Of a stretch of DNA of 57,851 bases, positions 1 to 8,837 are shown one piece after another. The DNA lies in assembly GCA_029194675.1 (NCBI GenBank), contig JARFXP010000010.1, forward strand, positions 1 through 57,851, in the 5' to 3' direction. Made by a program: the position numbers and the translations under genes. The number at the start of each line of letters is the position of its first letter. The stretch's first letter is position 1. The stretch comes from Nitrospira sp. (lineage in GTDB: Bacteria; Nitrospirota; Nitrospiria; Nitrospirales; Nitrospiraceae). The notes under the pieces were generated by a model, which was not told the DNA's origin, did no database searches, and worked only from the letters and a program-made list of their open reading frames with translations.

Positions 1-2
1 CG

Positions 3-953
3 GAGCTCAAGGGCAAGATCGCGATGTTCTGTAATGTGGATAAGGATGCCGTCATCACGGCCAAAGATGTCGAGACGATCTACGAAGTGCCGATCGTATT
101 CAGAAAAGAGGGGTTGGACGAATTGATTGTTCGTCAGCTCCATGTGGGGACCGGCCAGCCCAATCTTCGCGAGTGGGATGCGATGGTGCAAAAGATCAAG
201 CGTCCGAAGCATGAAATTTCTGTCGCGTTGGTGGGCAAGTATGTGGGACTGAAAGAATGCTACAAGAGCTTGGGAGAAGCGCTGGTCCATGGTGGGATCG
301 ATCATGAAACCAAGGTCAATATCGATTGGATCGAGTCCGAAGATATCGAACGGCAGGGGACGGAGCGAATCCTGCGAGAGGCAGACGGCATCTTGATTCC
401 CGGTGGATTTGGGACGCGAGGGATAGAGGGAAAAGTGACGACCATTCGGTATGCACGGGAACGTCAGGTCCCATTCCTCGGCCTGTGTTTAGGCATGCAA
501 TGTGCCGCGATCGAATTTGCGCGGAATGTAGCCGGACTGGGCGGTGCCAACAGCGCCGAGTTTGAGGAGCGATCGCCTCATCCCGTGATTCATCTCATGC
601 CCGATCAGCATGGTGTGATCGACAAGGGGGGGACCATGCGACTCGGATCGTATCTCTGCAAGTTGGGCGAGGGGACGCTTGCGCAGAAGATGTACGGTGT
701 GAGCGAGGTTCGTGAACGCCATCGCCATCGCTATGAATTCAATAACGCGTATCGTGAACGACTGACCGCGAAGGGACTGGTCTTGAGCGGGGTCTCTCCT
801 GACGGGCGATTGGTCGAAATCATTGAGTTGAAGGATCATCCTTGGTTCTTGGGGACTCAATTTCACCCTGAATACAGTTCCCGTCCCCACCGTCCCCATC
901 CGCTTTTTAGTGGGTTCGTAGGAGCTGCCCTGCGCAAGAAACTCGGCCAGTAG
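3..953 (+). CDS. pyrG: CTP synthase, C-terminal part (cut by window edge)
   Basis: CTP synthase makes CTP from UTP, ATP and glutamine in the cytoplasm. The reading frame is already open at base 3, so the N-terminal part of the synthetase domain lies outside the window; about 316 codons remain of a family length near 540. The class I glutamine amidotransferase domain is complete: the glycine-rich oxyanion stretch (IPGGFGTRG), the nucleophile elbow GLCLGMQ with the catalytic Cys, and the C-terminal FHPEY with the His and Glu of the triad. The end of the synthetase domain (NVDKDAVITAKDV) is also visible. The next gene, kdsA, uses CTP indirectly, since KDO is activated with CTP. Identification is firm; only the 5' end is missing. 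Confidence 0.97.
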   Translation, partial: ELKGKIAMFCNVDKDAVITAKDVETIYEVPIVFRKEGLDELIVRQLHVGTGQPNLREWDAMVQKIKRPKHEISVALVGKYVGLKECYKSLGEALVHGGIDHETKVNIDWIESEDIERQGTERILREADGILIPGGFGTRGIEGKVTTIRYARERQVPFLGLCLGMQCAAIEFARNVAGLGGANSAEFEERSPHPVIHLMPDQHGVIDKGGTMRLGSYLCKLGEGTLAQKMYGVSEVRERHRHRYEFNNAYRERLTAKGLVLSGVSPDGRLVEIIELKDHPWFLGTQFHPEYSSRPHRPHPLFSGFVGAALRKKLGQ

Positions 954-1080
954 GTGAGATGCTGAAACCGACTTCCAACTGCGTTCTCGGCTCGTCAAAA
1001 TCCTCAACGTACCCCAGAGGGTACGCTTCCGGTGTTGACTTGCCTGCGGCCTTGTTGGAAAGCCGGTTTGAGCACCTCAC
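954..1080. repeat. large imperfect palindrome (REP-like) between pyrG and kdsA
   Basis: The 127-bp stretch folds on itself. The outer arms, 954-980 and 1054-1080, are inverted copies of about 27 bp with few mismatches. The centre is a perfect 7-bp hairpin (cgtaccc, loop caga, gggtacg) at 1008-1025. It starts at the pyrG stop and ends 20 bp before the kdsA start. It could act as a transcript-processing or attenuation element, or be a member of a dispersed repeat family; only one copy is seen here. Confidence 0.75.
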
Positions 1081-1100
1081 ATGAAACGAATCTGAAAGCT

Positions 1101-1928
1101 ATGACGCATCTCGTCGATATTGGAACGTTCAAAGTCGGACAAGGGCAGCGGCCGTTTTTGATTGCCGGGCCTTGTGTGATCGAGAGCGAACAGGTCGTGA
1201 TGGACACGGCAGGGCGAGTCGCCGAGCTGACGAAGGGACTGGGGATTCCGTACATCTTCAAGTCGTCATTCGACAAGGCTAACCGCACCTCCATCAAGTC
1301 GTTTCGTGGTCCTGGGATCAAAGATGGTCTGGCCATCCTGAGCAAGGTGAAGGACCACTTTGGTCTGCCTGTCTTGACCGATGTGCATACAGAGGAGCAG
1401 GCGACGGAAGCGGGGAAAGTCGTGGATGTTCTCCAGATTCCAGCCTTTCTCTGTCGCCAGACGGATCTCCTGATTGCGGCTGCACAAACCGGAAAAGTGG
1501 TGAACGTGAAGAAGGGCCAGTTCCTCTCGCCGATAGAGATGGGCAATGCGGTGAAGAAGATCGAAGAGTGCGGAAGTCAGCGGATTCTGCTCACCGAGCG
1601 GGGATCGTCCTTCGGCTACAACAATCTTGTCGTGGATATGCGGTCCTTTCCTATTTTGAGAAATTTCGGGTATCCTGTCGTCTTTGATGCGACGCATAGT
1701 GTCCAGTTGCCTGGAGGTGGAGGGACCAAATCCAGCGGCCAGCGTGAATTTGTCGAGCCGCTGGCTTGCGCAGCGGCCGGAGCGGGCGTCGACGGATTCT
1801 TCATGGAAGTTCACCCGAATCCTGACGAGGCGCTGTCCGATGGACCGAACATGGTGCCATTACATCAATTAAAATCTCTACTTGAACGAGTCATGCGGAT
1901 ATGCGACGCAACAAAGCCAAGAAGCTGA
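1101..1928 (+). CDS. kdsA: 3-deoxy-8-phosphooctulonate synthase (KDO-8-P synthase)
   Basis: KdsA condenses phosphoenolpyruvate with D-arabinose 5-phosphate to KDO 8-phosphate, the second step of KDO synthesis for the lipopolysaccharide inner core. The product from ATG 1101 has 275 residues, close to the usual 280. Typical segments are [11 protein letters not shown] at the N-terminus, [12 protein letters not shown] (phosphate binding) and [14 protein letters not shown]. The open frame extends upstream to 1032, but the extra 23 residues look non-coding and overlap the palindrome, so 1101 is preferred. The gene overlaps kdsD by 28 bp, and KdsD supplies its arabinose 5-phosphate substrate. Confidence 0.96.
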   Translation: MTHLVDIGTFKVGQGQRPFLIAGPCVIESEQVVMDTAGRVAELTKGLGIPYIFKSSFDKANRTSIKSFRGPGIKDGLAILSKVKDHFGLPVLTDVHTEEQATEAGKVVDVLQIPAFLCRQTDLLIAAAQTGKVVNVKKGQFLSPIEMGNAVKKIEECGSQRILLTERGSSFGYNNLVVDMRSFPILRNFGYPVVFDATHSVQLPGGGGTKSSGQREFVEPLACAAAGAGVDGFFMEVHPNPDEALSDGPNMVPLHQLKSLLERVMRICDATKPRS

Positions 1929-3019
1929 AACCATCCGCGCGACGCAACAAAACGACGAAGGTGAAGGCAACAAGTCCAGTATCGAAGGCCGTGACGAGAG
2001 GCAGCAAGACCATGGTGGTGAAACCAACCGGTCGTGAATTGAAAGCCGCAAAAATGGAGGAAAGTCTCTCCGATGGCCGGCGTGTCCTCGAAATCGAAGC
2101 GCGAGCCGTTCAATCGCTTGTGGACCGGCTGGATGCCAAGTTTGCGAAGGCCGTGGATCTGCTCGTTCAATGCAAGGGAAAGGTCGCCGTATCGGGGATG
2201 GGTAAGTCAGGCCACATCGGACAAAAAATTGCTGCGACGCTCGCGAGCACCGGTACTTCGTCATTCTTCCTGCATCCCGCCGAAGGGGTGCACGGAGATC
2301 TGGGCATGTTGGCTCGTCGGGATGCGCTGGTCGCGATTTCCAACAGCGGCGAGACGCAAGAGTTACTTCAATTGCTTCCGTACGTGAAACGTCTGGGGAT
2401 TCCGGTGATTGCGTTCACGGGGCGGATGACTTCGACCCTGGCGAAAAATGCCGATGTTGCGCTCGATGTGTCGGTACAGGAAGAAGCCTGCCCGATGGGA
2501 CTGGCCCCGACCGCCAGCACGACCGCCACGTTGGCATTAGGCGATGCGTTGGCCGTCGCCCTCCTACAAAAACGGCAGTTCAAAGAAGAGGATTTTGCGC
2601 GATTCCATCCAGGCGGCACCTTGGGGCGGCGGTTGCTGGTCAAGGTGAAAGATCTCATGCATGCCGATTCCGAGATCCCGATGGTCCAAGCCAGCGTCGG
2701 AGGCATGGCGGCCATGCTTGAAATGAGCGCAAAAAAGCTCGGCATGACGACTGTGGTCGATCAGGAAGGTGCGTTGGTCGGCGTGATTACCGACGGCGAC
2801 TTGCGACGCTTCATCCAGCGGGGCACGGATATGGTGAACACGACAGCAAGCGAGTTGGCCTCGCACAATCCCAAAACGATCGGACCACACGAATTGGCGG
2901 CAACCGCGGTGGAGATGATGGAGCGATATTCGATCACGACGCTGGTGGTGACGGAAGAGGGTCGGACGATTCGCGGTGTGATTCATTTGCACGATTTATT
3001 AAAAAACGGGATTGTCTAG
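1901..3019 (+). CDS. kdsD: arabinose-5-phosphate isomerase with N-terminal basic extension
   Basis: This enzyme interconverts ribulose 5-phosphate and arabinose 5-phosphate, feeding KdsA. A SIS domain (roughly residues 90-220, with [20 protein letters not shown] and [11 protein letters not shown]) is followed by two CBS domains (about 255-372). The family is usually near 320-330 residues; this frame is 372 because of a Lys/Arg-rich start of about 50 residues. In-frame ATGs at 2012 and 2054 would give more normal lengths. The extension lies where kdsA still runs, so it may be a read-through artefact; the 1901 start is kept as the longest option. Overlap with kdsA suggests translational coupling. 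Confidence 0.93.
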   Translation: MRRNKAKKLKPSARRNKTTKVKATSPVSKAVTRGSKTMVVKPTGRELKAAKMEESLSDGRRVLEIEARAVQSLVDRLDAKFAKAVDLLVQCKGKVAVSGMGKSGHIGQKIAATLASTGTSSFFLHPAEGVHGDLGMLARRDALVAISNSGETQELLQLLPYVKRLGIPVIAFTGRMTSTLAKNADVALDVSVQEEACPMGLAPTASTTATLALGDALAVALLQKRQFKEEDFARFHPGGTLGRRLLVKVKDLMHADSEIPMVQASVGGMAAMLEMSAKKLGMTTVVDQEGALVGVITDGDLRRFIQRGTDMVNTTASELASHNPKTIGPHELAATAVEMMERYSITTLVVTEEGRTIRGVIHLHDLLKNGIV

Positions 3020-3034
3020 GGGATAGATGCAGCC

Positions 3035-3631
3035 ATGAACCGCGTTCTGGAGGTGTGGCGAGACATTGGGCAGGACTCGCTCAATCTGCCCAATCTCCTC
3101 ACGCTCGTCCGCATTCTCTTGATTCCTGTCTTCATCATTCTCTTCGTCAATCCAACGCCTGATCAGTCGCTAGCCGCAGCCATCATCTTTACCGTCGCGG
3201 CGGTGACGGATATGTTGGACGGCTATATCGCCCGGCGAACCGGCCAGGTGACGAAGCTCGGCAAGCTGCTCGATCCGATCGCGGACAAACTTCTGGTCTT
3301 GTCGGCCCTGATTCTCCTCATGAACGTGGATCGGGTCAGCGCGCTGGTGGCGTTGCTGATTATCGCGCGCGAAGTCGCGGTTACCGGCATCCGCGCCATT
3401 GCTGCGAGTGAAGGGATGATCATCCCGGCGGAGACGACCGGCAAGTATAAGATGGCGCTCCAAGTTGTGGCCATCATCCTGCTGATCTTAGAAGGGACAG
3501 GGCTTGCCCAACTCGGCAATTTGCACTTAGCCGGCACCGTCACGTTGTATCTCTCGTTGCTGCTGGGCTACATCTCCGGCAGTCAGTATGTATGGACCTT
3601 CTGGAAGCAGGTCGTCGCGAAGGGACTCTGA
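3035..3631 (+). CDS. pgsA: CDP-diacylglycerol--glycerol-3-phosphate 3-phosphatidyltransferase
   Basis: PgsA makes phosphatidylglycerol phosphate, the committed step to phosphatidylglycerol and cardiolipin, in the inner membrane. The CDP-alcohol phosphatidyltransferase signature is complete (DMLDGYIARRTGQ followed by LGKLLDPIADK), giving D-G-x2-A-R-x8-G-x3-D-x3-D. Length (198 aa) and several hydrophobic segments fit the family. It starts 15 bp after kdsD and is probably co-transcribed with the KDO genes, so envelope lipid and LPS synthesis are grouped. Confidence 0.96.
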   Translation: MNRVLEVWRDIGQDSLNLPNLLTLVRILLIPVFIILFVNPTPDQSLAAAIIFTVAAVTDMLDGYIARRTGQVTKLGKLLDPIADKLLVLSALILLMNVDRVSALVALLIIAREVAVTGIRAIAASEGMIIPAETTGKYKMALQVVAIILLILEGTGLAQLGNLHLAGTVTLYLSLLLGYISGSQYVWTFWKQVVAKGL

Positions 3632-3722
3632 CGGCAGGTCAGCAACCACGCCAGGTCTCCGGGACCACTGTGCACTTTCGTTGGTCTTGAAGAGAATGGA
3701 ATCTCGCTAGTCTAGCCGCGAC

Positions 3723-4571
3723 GTGGTGGGCAACGTGCGACTTTTCAGATCTGCCTGCGCGTTGGTCCTTCTCCACTTCACCCTCACAGCCTGCAGCGAA
3801 AACGCGCAACCGCCTCAACTCGGCACGTTTGTTTACGGGAAGGCGACCGGGCATTGTCCGTCCGGTGCCCGTCCTGGGCCTGCCGGTGCAACCGATGGGA
3901 AAGTCTCCCCCTATGGCATTAAATATATGGTCCGCACGCCCTCAAACTACGATGCCGCGGTTACTCATCCTCTCTTGATGGTCTACGCTCCGGCCGGACA
4001 AAGCCGCTGGGCGTCGGAAGGCCTCACCGGCCTCACGACCGCAGCCACAGGCGCCGGGTTTATAGTGGTCTATGCCGATCATCTGCAATTGAACATTCCT
4101 GCCATTGAGTGGCTTGGGGCCATTCCTGGCCAAATCGCAACGGAGTGGTGCATCGACCAGAAGCGAGTGTTTATTACTGGTCACTCCGATGGTGGCACCG
4201 CTACGTTGGCGCTGGCTGTGCTCGAACAGACGAGGACGATCCCAGCATCGGTCGCACCGAGCGCGGCGGGATGGACGGGGAAGGATCTCGAAGAGTTTCA
4301 ATGTCGCGAGCCCATTCCGGTCATGATCATGCACAGCAAGAACGATAGTTTATTTCCGGGTTGGGGAGCCCAAACATCAGCCTGGTGGGCGAGATGCAAT
4401 CGTTGCGATGTCACGAAGACAAAACCAGTGAAGGGCGGATGTCGTGCCTATCAAGGATGTGCGCCGAATGGTGCAACGCTCTACTGCGAAGGAGCCGGTA
4501 GTCATCGCGAATGGCCCAACCTGAATCGAGTCATGCTGGAGTTTTTTGCGCATCCGGATAAGTTTCAGTGA
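3723..4571 (+). CDS. lipoprotein alpha/beta hydrolase, PHB-depolymerase/LpqC-like
   Basis: This looks like a secreted esterase or polyester depolymerase of the alpha/beta hydrolase fold. A hydrophobic signal segment ends in a lipobox (LTAC), so the mature protein is probably an outer-membrane or periplasmic lipoprotein. The nucleophile elbow is GHSDG, an acidic triad candidate is in MHSKNDSLFP, and the final His is in GAGSHREWPN. Several Cys residues in the C-terminal half could form disulfides. The start is a GTG; another GTG at 3735 is possible, and no ATG lies close. The substrate is unknown. It stands alone between pgsA and a REP-like palindrome. Confidence 0.75.
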   Translation: MVGNVRLFRSACALVLLHFTLTACSENAQPPQLGTFVYGKATGHCPSGARPGPAGATDGKVSPYGIKYMVRTPSNYDAAVTHPLLMVYAPAGQSRWASEGLTGLTTAATGAGFIVVYADHLQLNIPAIEWLGAIPGQIATEWCIDQKRVFITGHSDGGTATLALAVLEQTRTIPASVAPSAAGWTGKDLEEFQCREPIPVMIMHSKNDSLFPGWGAQTSAWWARCNRCDVTKTKPVKGGCRAYQGCAPNGATLYCEGAGSHREWPNLNRVMLEFFAHPDKFQ

Positions 4572-4651
4572 CGTCTGAGCATCAAGTAAGGCGTGGCTGA
4601 AGAACGTTGAGGAACGCTAGTGTTGCCTCCCTTCCATTCCTGTGATAATCC

Positions 4652-4729
4652 GTTCGCCCTGAGCATGTCGAAGGGCGTCCGTCCGACTTCAGGCAGTTCC
4701 GTTCATGGTTCGACAAGCTCACCACGAAC
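4652..4729. repeat. REP-like inverted repeat upstream of plsY
   Basis: Two 21-nt arms, 4652-4672 and 4709-4729, are imperfect inverted copies (about 18 of 21 match) with the core tgagc[a/t]tgtcgaa. The 36-bp spacer holds no gene. Short palindromes with this TTCGACAAGCTCA-type core are seen dispersed in many bacterial genomes; membership of that family is my recollection, while the inverted pair is visible here. Confidence 0.7.
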
Positions 4730-4753
4730 GTAGTTCTTGGACTCTATCCTAAG

Positions 4754-5359
4754 ATGGAACAACAAGTACTCATTATTGGACTCGCCGTCTGCGGCTATTT
4801 CTTAGGTGCCATCCCGTTTGGGGTCGTCATCTCAAAGGCGATGGGATTGCCTGATCCCCGCACGGTCGGAAGCAAGAACGTCGGCTTTACAAATGTCCTG
4901 CGTGTGTCGGGCAAGAAGGCCGGCATCCTGACCTTGATCGGGGATATGGGTAAAGGGTGGATAATGGGCTTCGCGGCCACACAGCTGTTGCAAGATGAAT
5001 GGGCTATTTTGTTCGTCGCACTCGCTCCGTTTCTAGGCCATCTCTTTTCGCCGTTTCTTGGATTCAAGGGTGGTAAAGGTGTCGCGACGGCGCTTGGCTC
5101 AGTTCTCGGTGTTGCACCGCTAATTGGCTTGTTGCTGCTCCTGGCGTGGATTGGTGCGGTGGCCATCTGGCGCTATTCTTCCGGCGGCGCACTGACAGCT
5201 TTTGGACTCTTTCCCCTGATCGCCTTGCTGCTTCGCCCGACGACAGCATTCATCCTCTTCTCACTCGCCGTGAGCGGGCTGATTTTCATCAAACACAAGG
5301 GGAATATCGAACGGTTGCGGAAGGGGACGGAAAGTAAGATGGGAGAGCGGAAGAATTAG
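4754..5359 (+). CDS. plsY: acyl-phosphate glycerol-3-phosphate acyltransferase
   Basis: PlsY transfers an acyl group from acyl-phosphate to glycerol 3-phosphate, the first step of phospholipid synthesis, in the inner membrane. The 201-aa protein has the three conserved PlsY motifs: GSKNVGFTNVLR (motif 1), GFKGGKGVATALG (motif 2, phosphate loop) and the C-terminal HKGNIERLRKGTE (motif 3). Hydrophobic helices alternate between them as expected. It starts right after the REP-like repeat and probably has its own promoter. Its product feeds the pathway that includes PgsA upstream. Confidence 0.96.
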   Translation: MEQQVLIIGLAVCGYFLGAIPFGVVISKAMGLPDPRTVGSKNVGFTNVLRVSGKKAGILTLIGDMGKGWIMGFAATQLLQDEWAILFVALAPFLGHLFSPFLGFKGGKGVATALGSVLGVAPLIGLLLLLAWIGAVAIWRYSSGGALTAFGLFPLIALLLRPTTAFILFSLAVSGLIFIKHKGNIERLRKGTESKMGERKN

Positions 5360-5603
5360 GGGATCAGCCAGGCCGTCCTTCTTGCTCGCCGAACGCGCGC
5401 CCTCAGAAGGGCCTTCGATGCGCGCAGGAAACGCCCTCTTCTGACTCTTCTTCACTTTATCGTGAGATGGATCTTGGTGGAAGGGTGAAGGCTAGTGCTC
5501 AGCAATCACAGCAGGTGTTATTCAGAAGTGAGAGAGAGTTGGCGTCCAATTAAGCGGGAGACCATGGCGTAGGCTCTCTGCTTGATAAGAGGGTTAGATA
5601 TCG

Positions 5604-6560
5604 CTAGGCGAGTTTGGCCTGAAGAAAGCGGGCGAGCTTGATGGCGCCGTCGATTCCTTGTTCCACCAGTGCCCCCTCCACCTCCTTCTGTGTGATCTTT
5701 CCGTGAACCAGATCGTTTCGGATGCCTCGTAAACGATCGACAGCATCGATGGCAGACTCAACGCGGCACAGGTCGGTCTTGCCAAGAGAAAGCGGAAGCA
5801 CGATGTTCAGTAGGTTGTTGAACGTTAGTTCGTCACGAAGGCGCTTGAGCTTATTGTTGCTGAAGCCGCTTTCCTTGAGGGCCTTAAGGCCATAAGCGCG
5901 AAGTAGTGTTTCGGAAATGATTGATGCTTCTATAGCCGCAGTACTTAGCTTCCGCCAACCGGCCTTGCTTCGAATTCTATAGAGCTCAAGCAGCTCGCCT
6001 TCCGGAAAGTTTCCATTCTCAGCAGCGCGCTGCATGTCTCGCCAGCGTACTGGAGTGATTAGCTGCGCTGCGGTGTACAGCGGGTTTAGCCCGCGTGGTT
6101 TGCGAAGTTTCGGTTGAAATGGCGTGAACGTCTTTCCATCAAGGCTCCACTCGACTTGATCGCGAGACAAGACGCCATTGGAGAAGAAGTTGGTTATTGA
6201 CTCCGGATCCATACCCATCAGATATCGAACCTTCCCAGCTGAGTACAGGAGGGCCTCGAACCTAGTGTGGGCTTCGACATAGACGTCGTAGATCTCTTCG
6301 GCTGCTAATGTATTGGCCGCGCCCTTGCGCGCGAGACTCTGGACGAGATCTGTAGGCGCTGGTGCGTAGTGAAGTTCGATACGCCCATTTGGCAACATGA
6401 TCACGTCTCGTTTCCAGAGGTACTGCTCTTCCTCCAAATAGATGACAGCCCTCGCTCGCGCCAACTGCAAGGAGAGCGGTGTATCGTGATCCTGCTTCCG
6501 CCACCTGGATGCGCCAAAACTATGAAAGCGTATATGCTTTCGGACGATGAGTTGAGACAT
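5604..6560 (-). CDS. uncharacterised protein with HEPN-like R-x4-H motif
   Basis: I do not recognise the family. The product from ATG 6560 has 318 residues; a GTG at 6593 would add 11. The C-terminal third is helical and contains RNDLVH (about residues 281-286), which matches the R-x4-6-H catalytic motif of HEPN ribonucleases, within GIRNDLVHGK, a common HEPN context. The N-terminal part is mixed alpha/beta with no signal peptide. It lies next to a BrnT toxin pair and decayed small genes, so a defence or toxin-type role is possible but not shown. No clear ribosome binding site supports either start. Confidence 0.6.
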   Translation of the reverse strand: MSQLIVRKHIRFHSFGASRWRKQDHDTPLSLQLARARAVIYLEEEQYLWKRDVIMLPNGRIELHYAPAPTDLVQSLARKGAANTLAAEEIYDVYVEAHTRFEALLYSAGKVRYLMGMDPESITNFFSNGVLSRDQVEWSLDGKTFTPFQPKLRKPRGLNPLYTAAQLITPVRWRDMQRAAENGNFPEGELLELYRIRSKAGWRKLSTAAIEASIISETLLRAYGLKALKESGFSNNKLKRLRDELTFNNLLNIVLPLSLGKTDLCRVESAIDAVDRLRGIRNDLVHGKITQKEVEGALVEQGIDGAIKLARFLQAKLA

Positions 6561-6652
6561 GGAGTGGTTGCGATGCCTAACTACTAAGCACACTGACCGG
6601 CATAGTACACCAACGAACCAAAAACTGGCGCGTGATTGTTACGGGTGCACGA

Positions 6653-6919
6653 TCACTTGTCAACGCTCTCCGTAGTACTGTCGACGATGCCGACTTGTGC
6701 GGAATAGCCGAGTTGCAAGAGGAGTTGCTCGCAGTCCTCCCAGGTCAGTCCGAAGGCACGTACGTCGGCGACGCCGATGCGGGCTATTGCATCACGAATG
6801 ACTGCGAAATGAGCGGGGTCGAACTCGCCTTCCATCAGCGCGGATTCAGCACCGCAGCAAATGTGCTGCGCAACGGTCGCGCCATGGGCATGGCTGGCTT
6901 GAGGGCATGCACAGAACAA
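6653..6919 (-). pseudogene. decayed small gene, copy 1 (paralogue of 7686-8136)
   Basis: The C-terminal 55 or so residues match the product at 7686-8136 closely: both have GEFDPAH, IARIGVADVRAFGLTWEDC and QLGYSAQV. The N-terminal part does not match and appears to have lost about 19 codons, leaving an implausible Cys/His-rich start. Flanking DNA is also duplicated: the 20-mer atcacttgtcaacgctctcc occurs at 6652-6671 and 7597-7616. The function of the family is unknown to me; the short helical product looks like a small accessory or antitoxin-like protein. Confidence 0.55.
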
Positions 6920-6976
6920 GATGTGTCCCCATTGCTTTTACGGGGATTCTCCCGTTCAGCGTTTGACGTGCCTCCG

Positions 6977-7487
<511 letters not shown>

Positions 7488-7685
7488 TCAGCGGTTCCAG
7501 ATCCGGGGTCACTACTTGGCGTCTACCATGAGAACATATCAACCGATATAGTAACCAACATGGGCAGAAGACTATGGGAATTCTTGCGCATGTCCCATCA
7601 CTTGTCAACGCTCTCCATACTGTGAGTCGGGGGACTAGGCCGAACGGCATCGTTTCCCTATAGCTGCGGCGTGAACCAACGGAAA

Positions 7686-8136
7686 TCACCGGGCGACGAG
7701 GCTGACTTGTGCGGAATAGCCGAGCTGCGTGAGGAGATGCTCGCCCGCCTCAGCAAGGGGCCGCGGTTGCCCGTCTCTCCGCACTAGTCAGCTGCGGAGG
7801 ATGGAGCCATGGAGGAATGCGCGGCTGGTGTCCTCCGAAGTCTTGGTATAGTGCGGACACGCTTCGGCGAGGTGTCGCTGAAGAACCACCCGGGAGCACG
7901 ACTGTCTGCCGTGGGGCTCCACAATCTTCCCAGGTGAGGCCAAATGCGCGCACGTCGGCGACGCCGATCCTCGCTATGACGTCGCGAATGGTTGGAAGAT
8001 GAGCTGGGTCGAATTCGCCATCCATGAAAGCCGATTCTGCCCAGGCTACCAGGCTCTCTAGCGACAATTCATGATGTAAGTGTGCGGCAAGCTTTTCAGC
8101 AACCGTCTCGCGGGAGATGAGTTTGATGGTCATCAT
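7686..8136 (-). pseudogene. decayed small gene, copy 2, split by an insert
   Basis: Reading starts at ATG 8136 (MMTIKLISRETVAEKLAAHL) and matches copy 1 as far as LTWEDC. The frame then enters unrelated DNA. The expected end (EHLLTQLGYSAQVSLVAR, stop at 7686) resumes after 178 bp, so the original protein was about 91 residues. The N-terminal half is better preserved here than in copy 1. The function is unknown to me. Confidence 0.6.
7743..7920. other. 178-bp insert interrupting copy 2
   Basis: Comparison with copy 1 shows that DNA between 7743 and 7920 is extra. The four bases gctc precede it (7739-7742) and recur at its right end (7916-7919), which could be a target duplication. It contains a 7-bp inverted pair, ctccgca/tgcggag, but no clear terminal inverted repeats and no ORF of its own. 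It may be a MITE-like element or a fragment of a larger one. Confidence 0.5.
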
Positions 8137-8398
8137 GTCTTCTGATGACTAAGCCTACCGAATATTTGTGATGAATCTCAACCAATCCCAATCCGAAAAC
8201 ATTTCGTAGTTAGAAGAAAAAGTACAGTATGTGGCGTGGTGGACGGGGCGCCCCACCGCGTGCAACGGAAGGGTCCCACTGGGGGATGGGTGGAGTGAGC
8301 ACGGTGGGGCTGTCCGCCGCGCCGAGATTCGCAAGATACATCATTGCGGTAGAGGTTATTCAGACTAAATCTCGGGCCATCCAATGAGCTTCGTTGAA
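8137..8398. other. intergenic region without a recognised gene
   Basis: Between the start of copy 2 and the promoter of the next operon I see no gene. The stretch is GC-rich near 8230-8300, with several short G/C runs, and becomes AT-richer toward the promoter. Confidence 0.5.
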
Positions 8399-8427
8399 TT
8401 GACTCTCCTCCACCCCCTTCATATAAT
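8399..8427 (+). promoter_or_regulatory. near-consensus sigma-70 promoter for the GlmL-like/Memo operon
   Basis: The -35 box TTGACT (8399-8404) and a perfect -10 box TATAAT (8422-8427) are separated by exactly 17 bp. Transcription would begin near 8434, about 30 bp before the first ATG of the operon. This is the best promoter match I see in the window. Confidence 0.8.
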
Positions 8428-8465
8428 GCGACTCGTTTGCGGTTTGCCTTATCCGGCGTACACTT

Positions 8466-8837
8466 ATGCGATCGCCTTTCAGGGGAAACGCAGCGGAGAA
8501 GCTGGCGAAAGTTCGAGCCGGACTTCGCCATGCGTTTGCTGTTCGTCCTGAGACTCAGCCTCTCGCCAGTGAAGACGTTCAATTTCTGGAACGGATTGCC
8601 GAGACGATCGTCAAGCGTGGCATGGCAGCTCCAGCGACGATGTTTTTGGAATCCATGGGGCCCATGAACTTTCTCGGAAGTCAGGCGCTGCATTTCATCA
8701 CACCGATCATCGATTGTGTGTTTAATGCCAAAGAAGTTGAACAGGTTGCTCGATTGCTTGAACGCCGTGACACGGTGACTCGCCTTATTTCCATGATTGA
8801 AGCCAAGTCTGCTCCAAAGGGAGCAACGGCTCAATGA
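8466..8837 (+). CDS. uncharacterised 123-aa protein, first gene of the GlmL-like operon
   Basis: I do not recognise this protein. It is soluble, mainly helical and charged, with an amphipathic middle (QFLERIAETIVKRGM) and a hydrophobic patch around residues 62-85 that is not long enough to call membrane-spanning. Its stop overlaps the start of the GlmL-like gene by 4 bp (ATGA), so the two are probably translationally coupled. No ribosome binding site is obvious; the transcript predicted from the promoter would have a leader of only about 30 nt. Its position suggests a partner of the ATPase. Confidence 0.7.
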   Translation: MRSPFRGNAAEKLAKVRAGLRHAFAVRPETQPLASEDVQFLERIAETIVKRGMAAPATMFLESMGPMNFLGSQALHFITPIIDCVFNAKEVEQVARLLERRDTVTRLISMIEAKSAPKGATAQ

